From: Telmatospirillum sp. J64-1
GTDB lineage: Bacteria > Pseudomonadota > Alphaproteobacteria > Rhodospirillales > Magnetospirillaceae
Direction of reading: 5' to 3'
Assembly: GCF_006980715.1 (NCBI RefSeq)
Contig: NZ_SBHN01000013.1
Location: 62,001-126,000, forward strand
Length of the DNA: 64,000 bases
In this document: piece by piece, positions 57,254 through 64,000 of the stretch
Position numbering within the stretch: the first letter of the stretch is position 1
Layout: the number at the start of each line of letters is the position of its first letter
Translations under genes and position numbers: made by a program
Notes under the pieces: model-generated
Told to the model about the DNA's origin: nothing
Databases searched by the model: none
What the model saw: only the letters and a program-made list of their open reading frames with translations

Positions 57254-58699
57254 TTACATCCGGACGCGCACGCGATAGGTCAGTACGGTTTCGCCGCCGG
57301 CGGGAACCTGCAGCTGCCATTCGGGCGTGGTGGCGTCGAAGCGGGTATGTTCGGCGCTTTCCTGAAGGATTTCCCAATCGCCGCCCACATGCTCGCGCAG
57401 GATCACGGTGACCGGCTGGCCCTTGCCGTTGATCACGCGGACTTCGTGGCTGCTTTCCCAGACATTGTCGGAAACGCGCTGGAATTCCGTCTGGCGGCGG
57501 CGCACCGGCACGTCCATGTCACGGCCCAGCGTCAGGCGGATTTCCTGGCCGGTGGCGGTATGGTTCAGGCGGTCCTCGCCGAGGAACTGCATGGCGCCCG
57601 AGGCATCGCGCTGATAGGCGCGGACCACGCCGCCCGGCAGGGGCATGCCGAGACCGGATTCCTCGTCATTCTTCACCGAAAGCACGATTTCCGCCGCTTC
57701 CTCGGGCAGTTCGCCGACGCGGGAGCGGAAGAGATAGGGCTGGGCCTGGGCGATCAGCTGACGCTCGAAGGCCACGGTGGGGGCGCCCAGCAGCTCGATC
57801 TGCTTGGTCTGGCGCGGGGCGATGTCCACCGGCCGGTCGATGTCGTAGAGGTGATAGCCGCCGATGGCCTGCTCCGCCACGTCCTGGGCCATGGCGGGCG
57901 CGGCCATTTCGAGAGACTTCATCATCATCGTGCGCATTTGTGGCTGCGGGGGCTGGGACACGCGGCGCGGCTCGCCCGCCACCACCTTCAGCCGGGCCTC
58001 GGGAAAGGCGGTGTCGGAGTCGTTGGTCACCGTCACCCATCCGCGCAGATCCAGCCGGTCGCCGCCTTCGGCGGGCAGTTCGGCCACGTAATCGGCACGC
58101 CAGGACAGGCCGCCGGCCAGATAGGACAGCTCGACCTCGCGTTCGCCGCTACCCTCCGCGTCGAGCCGCGCCGACAGGGTCGGTTCGGCGCGCAGGCCCG
58201 GGGGCAGGGCGGGGAACTGGATGCGGCCGGGCGGATCGACCTCGACGCGGCCGTCGACCTCGACCACCACGCTGCCGTTGCGGGCCGAGATCAGCCGCGC
58301 TTCCTGGCGCTGTTCCTCGCCCGTCGCCGGGTTGGTGGTCACCAGGATCACATTGCCGCCCTCGGCGCTGCGCAGCAGGGTGTCACGGCCAAGGGTGTGG
58401 AAATCATAGACCTGCTCAACCACGCGGAAGGCGGGGCCTTCGCCCGCCGGGCGCAGCAGGGCCGTTTCCGGCTGGAGGGCGCCACTGACTCCCTGGAAGG
58501 CCAGAAGCCCGACGCCGCGTTGCAGGGAGATGCGGCGGCGGTCCTTCACCAAGGTGGTGCCGTCGCCATAGACCGTCAGCTCCACGCCTGTGCGGTCCTG
58601 GGCCGGAACGGAAGTCTCGGGCACTTGCGCTTCGGCAGAGCCGGGATGGACGGCTGCCAGGCCAAGACCGCAAAGAAGGGCGGCAGTATAGGGTTTCAT
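57254..58699 (-). CDS. Secreted DUF4139 domain protein
   Basis: A 481-residue exported protein with a signal peptide of about 24 residues (ending GSAEAQ). The front reads ELTVYGDGTTLVKDRR, and LSYLAGGLSWRADYVAEL (about 185-205) is the DUF4139 core signature; later NVWESSHEVRVINGKG and the beta-rich end follow. DUF4139 proteins are predicted all-beta surface or periplasmic proteins, with no known reaction. A Met/Gln/Pro-rich stretch around 250-275 (PQPQMRTMMMKS) is unusual. The ATG at 58699 follows GGGGAGA. It is divergent from rmuC. Confidence 0.83.
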   Translation of the reverse strand: MKPYTAALLCGLGLAAVHPGSAEAQVPETSVPAQDRTGVELTVYGDGTTLVKDRRRISLQRGVGLLAFQGVSGALQPETALLRPAGEGPAFRVVEQVYDFHTLGRDTLLRSAEGGNVILVTTNPATGEEQRQEARLISARNGSVVVEVDGRVEVDPPGRIQFPALPPGLRAEPTLSARLDAEGSGEREVELSYLAGGLSWRADYVAELPAEGGDRLDLRGWVTVTNDSDTAFPEARLKVVAGEPRRVSQPPQPQMRTMMMKSLEMAAPAMAQDVAEQAIGGYHLYDIDRPVDIAPRQTKQIELLGAPTVAFERQLIAQAQPYLFRSRVGELPEEAAEIVLSVKNDEESGLGMPLPGGVVRAYQRDASGAMQFLGEDRLNHTATGQEIRLTLGRDMDVPVRRRQTEFQRVSDNVWESSHEVRVINGKGQPVTVILREHVGGDWEILQESAEHTRFDATTPEWQLQVPAGGETVLTYRVRVRM

Positions 58700-58784
58700 A
58701 TAATTTCTCTCCCCAAGGAAGGCTTCGTGGAATGAAGGCTGTGCTATAAAGCCGGCAGGATGATGGCAGGCGAAAGGATTGGCA

Positions 58785-59882
58785 ATGGAAGCGGCGGTCT
58801 TCGGAATCCTGATTGCCTTGCTGGCGGTGGCGGGTGCGGTGGTCTGGCTGGTGCTGCGCGGCGACCGGGGACAGGCGCAACTGGCGGGAAGACTGGCGCA
58901 ATTGGCCGAAACCCAGGCGGCGGCCCAGTCCATGCTGTCGGAGCGCCTGCAGGCCCAGGAGCGGATCCTGGCGCGGGCGGTGGAGGAACGGCTGGCCGAA
59001 ACGGCCAAGCGGCTGAACGAGTCGCTAGAGCATTCCGCCCATCGCCAAGCCCAGACCATGCATGACTTGCGCGAGCGCCTGGCCGTGATCGACGCCGCCC
59101 AGCGCAACATCACCGAGCTTTCGGCCCAGGTGGTGGGATTGCAGGACATCCTGTCCAACAAGCAGGCGCGCGGCGCCTTCGGGGAAATCCAGCTCAACGA
59201 CCTGGTGTCCTCGATCCTGCCGCCCTCGGCCTATGGCTTCCAAGTGGCTTTGGGCGAGGGGCGGCGGGTGGATTGCCTGCTGCGCCTGCCCAATCCCCCC
59301 GGCCCCATCGCCATCGACGCCAAATTCCCGCTGGAAAGCTGGCACGCTTTGCGCGCGGCCCGCGACGACGCTTCGCGGCTGGCCGCCGGACGGGCCTTTT
59401 CGGCGGCGATCCTCAAGCATGTGAAGGATATTTCCGAACGCTATATCGTGCCCGGCCAGACCGCCGAATCGGCGCTGATGTTCCTGCCTTCGGAAGCCGT
59501 CTACGCCGAGATGCACGCGAACTTCCCCGATGTGGTCGAGAAATCCTATCGGGCGCGGGTGTGGATCGTCTCGCCGACCACGCTGATGGCGACGCTGAAC
59601 ACCGTGCGCGCGGTGCTGAAGGATGCCCGCCTGCGTGAGGAAGCGGGCGTGATCCAGGCCGAGGTGCGGCTGCTGCTCGACGACGTGGCGCGGCTGGACG
59701 ACCGGGTGGGGCGTCTGGCGCGGCACTTCGACCAGGCCCAGGAAGACATCCGCCAGATCCGCATCTCCGCCGAGAAGGTCACCCGCCGGGGTGACCGGAT
59801 CGAGGAAATCCAGCTTTCCGGCAGCGGCACCACGACCGAGGAACTGACCCCGCCCCAGCCGGAGCGGATCAGCCGCCCCTAG
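58785..59882 (+). CDS. rmuC: DNA recombination protein RmuC
   Basis: A 365-residue protein with an N-terminal membrane helix (about 5-23), a long coiled coil (about 25-110) and a C-terminal nuclease-like domain with ARGAFGEIQLNDLVSSILP, AIDAKFPLESW and IVSPTTLMATLNTV. RmuC limits inversions and rearrangements at short inverted repeats. The ATG at 58785 has AAGGATT before it. A candidate -10 TATAAA lies at 58745-58750. Confidence 0.9.
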   Translation: MEAAVFGILIALLAVAGAVVWLVLRGDRGQAQLAGRLAQLAETQAAAQSMLSERLQAQERILARAVEERLAETAKRLNESLEHSAHRQAQTMHDLRERLAVIDAAQRNITELSAQVVGLQDILSNKQARGAFGEIQLNDLVSSILPPSAYGFQVALGEGRRVDCLLRLPNPPGPIAIDAKFPLESWHALRAARDDASRLAAGRAFSAAILKHVKDISERYIVPGQTAESALMFLPSEAVYAEMHANFPDVVEKSYRARVWIVSPTTLMATLNTVRAVLKDARLREEAGVIQAEVRLLLDDVARLDDRVGRLARHFDQAQEDIRQIRISAEKVTRRGDRIEEIQLSGSGTTTEELTPPQPERISRP

Positions 59883-59956
59883 GCCGGATGGGCGAAAGTT
59901 GCGGCGGGGTCTTCCCTCTTAAGTTATGATCGGGCGATTTTGTTCAGAGGACGTCC

Positions 59957-60877
59957 ATGGCCGAGCTTTTCTCTATCTTCGTCATCGCCATCATCGTGCT
60001 GGGCGTGGTCCTGGTCGGGCTGGGTGTCAAGGTGGTGCCCCAGGGAATGGAATACACGGTCGAACGCTTCGGCCGCTATGTCCGCACGCTGCGTCCCGGC
60101 CTGCACATCATCACCCCGCTGATCGAGACGATCGGCGCCAAGCTGAACATGATGGAAGAGGTGCTGGACGTCCCCTCGCAGGAGATCATCACCCGCGACA
60201 ACGCCATGGTGCGGGTGGACGGCGTGGTCTTCTACCAGATCCTGGATGCCGCCAAGGCCGCCTATGAAGTCCGGCAGCTGGAAATCGCCATCCTCAACCT
60301 GACCATGACCAATATCCGCACGGTCATGGGCAGCATGGACCTGGACGAGCTGCTGTCCCAGCGCGACAAGATCAACGCCCAGCTTCTGGGCGTGGTGGAC
60401 GAGGCGACCAACAATTGGGGCGTCAAGATCACCCGTATCGAGATCAAGGACATCGCCCCGCCCCGCGACCTGGTGGAGGCCATGGCCCGCCAGATGAAGG
60501 CCGAACGCGACAAGCGCGCCGCCGTGCTGGAGGCCGAGGGTTTGCGTCAGGCGGAAATCCTGCGGGCCGAGGGCGAGAAGCAGGCCCAGATCCTGGCCGC
60601 GGAAGGCCGCCGCGAAGCCGCCTTCCGCGATGCCGAGGCGCGCGAGCGCGAGGCGGAGGCCGAAGCCAAGGCGACGGCAATGGTCTCGGAAGCGATCGCC
60701 AAGGGCGACGTGCAGGCGGTCAATTACTTCGTGGCGCTGAAATATGTGGATGCCCTGCGCGATGTGGCGGCGGCGCCCAACCAGAAGCTGGTGATGATGC
60801 CGCTCGAAGCCTCGAGCATCATCGGGGCCATCGGCGGTATCGCCGAACTGGCCAAGAAGACGGCGGGCGACAAGTAA
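59957..60877 (+). CDS. qmcA: SPFH/band 7 membrane protein (paraslipin, QmcA-like)
   Basis: A 306-residue SPFH protein. One membrane helix (about 5-25) precedes [20 protein letters not shown] and [15 protein letters not shown], with the coiled-coil [19 protein letters not shown] after the domain. It probably forms oligomeric membrane rings that control proteases or membrane domains. NfeD follows after four bases, the standard partnership. Confidence 0.9.
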   Translation: MAELFSIFVIAIIVLGVVLVGLGVKVVPQGMEYTVERFGRYVRTLRPGLHIITPLIETIGAKLNMMEEVLDVPSQEIITRDNAMVRVDGVVFYQILDAAKAAYEVRQLEIAILNLTMTNIRTVMGSMDLDELLSQRDKINAQLLGVVDEATNNWGVKITRIEIKDIAPPRDLVEAMARQMKAERDKRAAVLEAEGLRQAEILRAEGEKQAQILAAEGRREAAFRDAEAREREAEAEAKATAMVSEAIAKGDVQAVNYFVALKYVDALRDVAAAPNQKLVMMPLEASSIIGAIGGIAELAKKTAGDK

Positions 60878-60881
60878 GGCC

Positions 60882-61328
60882 ATGTTCGACGGCTTCACCC
60901 TGGTCTTCTGGCATTGGTGGATCCTGGCCGTCCTCCTGATGGTGGCCGAGGTCTTCGCGCCGGGCGTCTTCTTCCTGTGGTTCGGCCTGGCTGCCGTCGC
61001 CACCGGCTTCGTGGCCCTGCTGCTGCCGGATATCGGCTGGCAGGCGGAAGGGCTGACCTTCGCCGTGCTGGCCGTGGCGGCGGCGTTGATCGGCAAGCGC
61101 GTCTATGCCCGCAACGACACCGAAACCGATCAGCCCGGCCTCAACCGCCGCGCCGCCCAATATCTCGGTCAGACCTACCGCCTGGACAGCCCCATCGAAG
61201 GCGGCCAGGGCCGGATGCGCCTGGGCGATGGAAGCTGGAAGATTTCCGGTCCCGACTTGCCCGCCGGAACCCTGGTCAAGGTCGTCGGCGCGGAAGGCAC
61301 CGTGCTGAAGGTCGAGGCGGCGGAGTAG
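60882..61328 (+). CDS. NfeD family membrane protein
   Basis: A 148-residue partner of the SPFH protein. It has two to three membrane helices (about 5-65), then a C-terminal OB-fold domain from residue 85 with NRRAAQYLGQTYRLDSPIEGG and LVKVVGAEGTVLKVE. It is the short NfeD1b form without the protease domain. The pair is one operon; a family A repeat follows. Confidence 0.9.
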   Translation: MFDGFTLVFWHWWILAVLLMVAEVFAPGVFFLWFGLAAVATGFVALLLPDIGWQAEGLTFAVLAVAAALIGKRVYARNDTETDQPGLNRRAAQYLGQTYRLDSPIEGGQGRMRLGDGSWKISGPDLPAGTLVKVVGAEGTVLKVEAAE

Positions 61329-61380
61329 GTTTTTGCAGGGTGGCGCTCCTTTCTTTTTGAAAGAGGCGGAGCGCTTATTC

Positions 61381-61500
61381 ATGCTTCGAGAAGGGCCTTT
61401 CGGCCCTCCTCAGCATGAGGGCTATATTCTTGATATAAAATAATAAAATAGCCTCACCCTGAGGAGCCGCGGAGCGGCGTCTCGAAGGACGAGGCGGGCC
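61381..61500. repeat. Dispersed double-hairpin repeat, family A, copy 5
   Basis: Starts ATGCTTCGAGAAGGGCC and ends GGCGTCTCGAAGGACGAGGC; the linker TTGATATAAAATAATAAAAT is AT-rich. It lies between nfeD and the GIY-YIG gene. Confidence 0.85.
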
Positions 61501-61536
61501 AAGGTCCCAGCGGGTGCGGGCAGAGCCCGTCTTTTC

Positions 61537-61788
61537 TCAAGTCTTCCCCTTCAGTTGCTGCTTCAGCAACCGGTCCCGCCGCACCTGATATTCCCGCTGC
61601 TGGGCCGGTCCCTTGCCGTCGAAGGGGCCTTCGCAATAGACCAGCGCCCAGGGCCCCCGGCCACGGGTGAAGCGGGCGCCGGTGCCGTTGTTGTGCCGGT
61701 TCAGCCGTTCCTCCGGATCGGGGCTGATGCCGGTATAGGCCTCGCCCTTGCCGTTGAGCAGGACATAGAGATACCAGGGCCGCATCAT
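61537..61788 (-). CDS. GIY-YIG nuclease superfamily protein
   Basis: An 83-residue protein of the small UPF0213/YhbQ type. It shows YLYVLLNGKGEAYTGIS (the GIY...YIG pair in the usual variant YxY..YTG), then PEERLNRHNNGTGARFTRGRGPW and the acidic end helix with REYQVRRDR. Function in repair or RNA processing is not established. Its start overlaps the stop of the anti-sigma gene by four bases. Confidence 0.88.
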   Translation of the reverse strand: MMRPWYLYVLLNGKGEAYTGISPDPEERLNRHNNGTGARFTRGRGPWALVYCEGPFDGKGPAQQREYQVRRDRLLKQQLKGKT

Positions 61789-62612
61789 CCCCCGTCCAGG
61801 CTGGCCGGCGAGATCGCCGCCTGTCCGTTATGCACCGGCGTGGCCGGCATGTCGGGGGCGCGCAGGCGGGCGGTGCGGTGGATCGAGGCGGCGGCGGCGC
61901 GCAGGGTGGACTCGTCCACGTCCCCGGCCAGCAGGAAGAGCAGCGGCCCGTCCTTCCAATAGGCGAGGCCCATGCCGTCGCGGCGTTCCAGGCGGGGCTT
62001 GGGCTGCTCGGCCGGGCGGGGCGTGGCGACGAAGAGGCGCAGCCGTTTTCCCTCGGTGCCCTGGGTGTCGCGATAGGTCAGCCGCACCACCGAGCGACCC
62101 TCGACCGACATCAGATCCCCCCGCTCCAGGGCGAATCCCTCCGCCGTCAGGTCGGGCTGGCGCAGATTGAGGGCGATACTGTTGGACAGCCAGTCCACCG
62201 GCGGCAGGGTGCCGACCAGGGTCGGGGCGGCAAGCTCGTCTTCCGTCTCCAGATGCGGCAGGAAGGCCTCGATGGCCATGCCGGGATCGTCGCTTTCGTT
62301 TCCCAGCATCCAGCCGGTGAATCCCGAAAGCAGAAGCAGGGCCAGCACGGCGGCGGCGGCGGCAAGGCGCGGCGGCGCGGCGCGGGGGCGTTCCTCCAGC
62401 ACCGCCATCAGGCGGGCGGGAACGGGTTCGTCGGCGACGGCGGCAAAGCGCTGCCGGATGGCGGCATTCTGGGCGCGGTAATCGGCGACGCGGCGGGCGG
62501 CGTCCGGGTTCCGGGCCAGGAAGTCCTCCACCTCGCTCCGGCGGGCGGGGTCGAGCAGGCCGTCCACGTAATGCATCAGGTCCGTTTCGCCGACGGGGTG
62601 CGATGCCGTCAT
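61785..62612 (-). CDS. Membrane anti-sigma factor
   Basis: A 275-residue protein. The N-terminal zinc-less anti-sigma domain (about 1-75) reads MHYVDGLLDPARRSEVEDFL, then one membrane helix at about 82-103 and a periplasmic sensor region with RSVVRLTYRDTQGTEGKRL and GLAYWKDGPLLFLLAGDV. It would hold the ECF sigma factor encoded just upstream, with a four-base overlap. The signal it senses is unknown. Confidence 0.85.
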   Translation of the reverse strand: MTASHPVGETDLMHYVDGLLDPARRSEVEDFLARNPDAARRVADYRAQNAAIRQRFAAVADEPVPARLMAVLEERPRAAPPRLAAAAAVLALLLLSGFTGWMLGNESDDPGMAIEAFLPHLETEDELAAPTLVGTLPPVDWLSNSIALNLRQPDLTAEGFALERGDLMSVEGRSVVRLTYRDTQGTEGKRLRLFVATPRPAEQPKPRLERRDGMGLAYWKDGPLLFLLAGDVDESTLRAAAASIHRTARLRAPDMPATPVHNGQAAISPASLDGG

Positions 62613-63100
62613 TTCACCCTCCTCAACCTTGTGGTGACGCCGATCCAGGAACGGCGCAGGCTTTCCCGCCCCCGCGACAGGCGCGAGCGCACGGTGCCGA
62701 CCTCGATTCCCAGCACCAGCGCCGCCTCGTCATAACTCATGCCCTCCAGGGCGACCAGCAGCAGGACCTCGCGCTGGGAGGCGGGCAGGGCGGCCATGGC
62801 TTCGGCCACGTCGTGGCATTCGATCCGCTTTTCCTGGGCCGGGGCGGTGGCCCATTCGTATTCGTCCGCGTCCACTTCCCGGCGCCGGCTGCGCAGGGCG
62901 TCCACATGGCAGCGGTAGAGGATGCGGAACAGCCAATGGCGCACGCTGCCCTGGCGCCGCCATTGCTGGCGCTTGCGCAAGGCTTTCTCCAGGCAGTCCT
63001 GCACGATGTCGTCCGCCCGGTCGGCATCTCCCACCAGCGCGCGGGCGTAGCGCCGCAGATGGGGAATCTCGCGGGCCATCAGCAGTTTCAGGTCGTCCAT
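62609..63100 (-). CDS. ECF family RNA polymerase sigma factor
   Basis: A 163-residue ECF sigma factor: region 2 (about 10-75) has RALVGDADRADDIVQDCLEKAL and RHWLFRILYR, and region 4 (about 100-155) has ASQREVLLLVALEGMSYDEA with the HTH LGIEVGTVRSRLSRGRESL. It is co-transcribed with its anti-sigma factor. I chose the ATG at 63100 with GAGGAAAG before it. The promoter ahead matches the divergent one, so autoregulation is expected. Confidence 0.92.
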   Translation of the reverse strand: MDDLKLLMAREIPHLRRYARALVGDADRADDIVQDCLEKALRKRQQWRRQGSVRHWLFRILYRCHVDALRSRRREVDADEYEWATAPAQEKRIECHDVAEAMAALPASQREVLLLVALEGMSYDEAALVLGIEVGTVRSRLSRGRESLRRSWIGVTTRLRRVK

Positions 63101-63131
63101 GGGCTTTCCTCGCCGTCGCTTCTCCTCGAAA

Positions 63132-63157
63132 GACGGGGCGTCCGCTGCGAAAGTTCC
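63132..63157 (-). promoter_or_regulatory. ECF promoter of the sigma/anti-sigma operon
   Basis: Minus strand GGAAC (63157-63153), 17 bases, CGTC (63135-63132). It mirrors the plus-strand promoter 10 bp away, with TTTCG after GGAAC in both. Confidence 0.75.
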
Positions 63158-63166
63158 ATTTTTTTG

Positions 63167-63192
63167 GGAACTTTCGGCCTGCCCCACCCGTC
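63167..63192 (+). promoter_or_regulatory. ECF promoter of the DUF4168 gene
   Basis: GGAAC (63167-63171), 17 bases, CGTC (63189-63192). Identical -35 context GGAACTTTCG and spacing to the divergent sigma promoter. Confidence 0.75.
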
Positions 63193-63242
63193 GAATGGGG
63201 GAGTGCGCGCTCACCCCCCTGAATTTCTCCAGAGGAGACTCC

Positions 63243-63620
63243 ATGTTCAATCGTCTTTGCACTGCTGTCGCCGCCTTTGCCGTTGTCGCCCTGGCCTGGA
63301 CACCCCAGGTGATGGCGCAGCAGGACCCGGCGCCGCAGCAGCAGACGGCGCCGCAGGCCCAGCATGACTTCGATGACGCTAAGCTGGTGCAATTCGCCTC
63401 GGCCGCCGACGACATGGCGGGTGTCGCACAGGAATATGAAACGCGGCTGCAAAATGCCACATCCGAAGAAGAGGGTATGCGCCTGCGGGAGGAAGCGAAT
63501 GCCGAGATGATGGGCATCTTGCAGGAGAACGGGTTGAGCGTCGAGGAGTATAACCAGATCCTGACCGCAGCTTTGAGCGATCCGGCCTTGCATGCCCGTA
63601 TTATCGAACTGGCGGAATGA
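63243..63620 (+). CDS. DUF4168 secreted protein
   Basis: A 125-residue exported protein: a signal peptide (about 1-25, ending VMAQ) and then a Gln/Pro-rich linker, followed by the DUF4168 domain with LVQFASAADDMAGVAQEYETRL and the hallmark NGLSVEEYNQILTAALSDPAL. Function is unknown. Its promoter matches that of the divergent ECF sigma gene, so it is a likely member of that stress regulon. Confidence 0.8.
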   Translation: MFNRLCTAVAAFAVVALAWTPQVMAQQDPAPQQQTAPQAQHDFDDAKLVQFASAADDMAGVAQEYETRLQNATSEEEGMRLREEANAEMMGILQENGLSVEEYNQILTAALSDPALHARIIELAE

Positions 63621-63684
63621 GGTTCCGGGACGGCGGGTGCATCCCTGCCGTCCCATACCCGCCCGGGAGAATATGGAGGACTGA

Positions 63685-64000
63685 ATGAGAACATTGCCCC
63701 TTCTCGCCGGTGTCGGCGTGATCGGTGCCGGTCTCATCGGCTTGGCAGCCTTGACGCTTACCGGCAATGATGACGGCGATACCGCTATGCCGGCCTTTCC
63801 GGCCTTGGCCCAGCACCAGGACGCCGTCACCGCCATCGTGCTGGGGGACGAGGGGCAGACCCTGCGCCTGACGCGCGAGAATGGCTGGCGCCTGGCGGAC
63901 AAGGCGGGCTATCCGGTCGAGAACGAAAAGGTCGAGGGGCTGCTTGCCGCCCTGGCCCAGAGCCGCCTGTCGGAGACGCCCCTGCAGGCATCCGGCAGCC
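63685..64000 (+). CDS. DUF4340-type membrane protein (5' part only)
   Basis: The first 105 codons run off the right edge. A hydrophobic segment at about 5-27 is followed by a periplasmic part reading VTAIVLGDEGQTLRLTREN, GWRLADKAGYPVEN and KVEGLLAALAQSRLSE, which fits the start of DUF4340 (often found with gliding or ABC GldG genes). TATGGAGGACTGA precedes the ATG. It may share the DUF4168 transcript. Confidence 0.65.
   Translation, partial: MRTLPLLAGVGVIGAGLIGLAALTLTGNDDGDTAMPAFPALAQHQDAVTAIVLGDEGQTLRLTRENGWRLADKAGYPVENEKVEGLLAALAQSRLSETPLQASGS

Overview
This is a high-GC bacterial chromosome segment with almost no spare DNA. Gene content and order point to an alphaproteobacterium of the Rhodospirillales, probably a Magnetospirillum or Phaeospirillum relative: rpoN-ptsN, Hsp20 with DUF1150, hslVU beside hisBHAFE, an ihfB-lapA-pyrF-trpF run, RecBCD-type repair by addAB, and the C-terminus of a probable LptA in front of lptB. 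The genus is inferred from style and content, since no rRNA or magnetosome gene is in view. I saw no tRNA, rRNA, phage, transposase or CRISPR array.

Layout. 1-3.3 kb: LPS export ATPase, sigma-54 and the EIIA-Ntr regulator, closed by a terminator. 3.3-8.7 kb: a heat-shock Hsp20/DUF1150 pair read leftward from a leader that looks like a ROSE RNA thermometer, a hemerythrin-domain protein, a large MalT-like LuxR regulator and a DUF305 membrane protein. 8.9-15.3 kb: a branched-chain-type ABC importer operon (binding protein, two ATPases, two permeases) led by an acyl-CoA synthetase whose frame is broken by one base. 15.5-18.5 kb: IHF beta, LapA-like protein, an ornithine-cyclodeaminase-like protein, pyrF and trpF. 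18.7-35.5 kb: addA-trxA-DUF411 rightward, then folC-like, folC, accD, trpA, trpB, a Fic protein, addB, murU, amgK and tsaE leftward. The usual operons pyrF-trpF-trpB-trpA-accD-folC and tsaE-amgK-murU-addB-addA-trxA are both cut here, and one inversion would restore both.

35.6-44 kb: a ferredoxin-NADP reductase, cytochrome c, quinone reductase, a SpoU-type RNA methylase, then an envelope cluster (LpoA-like lipoprotein, rsmI, yraN, a DolP-like BON lipoprotein), a SirB1-family protein and gshB. 44-51.4 kb: hslVU, a trypsin-like lipoprotein, hisBHAFE and a HIT protein. 51.4-56.9 kb: DUF3501, an SH3 protein, a 2-hydroxyacid dehydrogenase, pabB-pabC and a LuxR-type AHL receptor with no synthase in view. 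57.2-61.8 kb: a secreted DUF4139 protein, rmuC, an SPFH/NfeD pair and a GIY-YIG protein. 61.8-64 kb: an ECF sigma factor with its anti-sigma factor, divergent from a DUF4168 protein across two near-identical back-to-back ECF promoters; the window ends inside a DUF4340-type gene.

Intergenic space is largely occupied by two dispersed repeat families: about 100-bp double hairpins related to CTTCGAGACG (five copies), and pairs of short hairpins of the CGTCATTCCCGC type (four copies and a half). Long ORFs antisense to real genes are GC-driven shadows and are left out.
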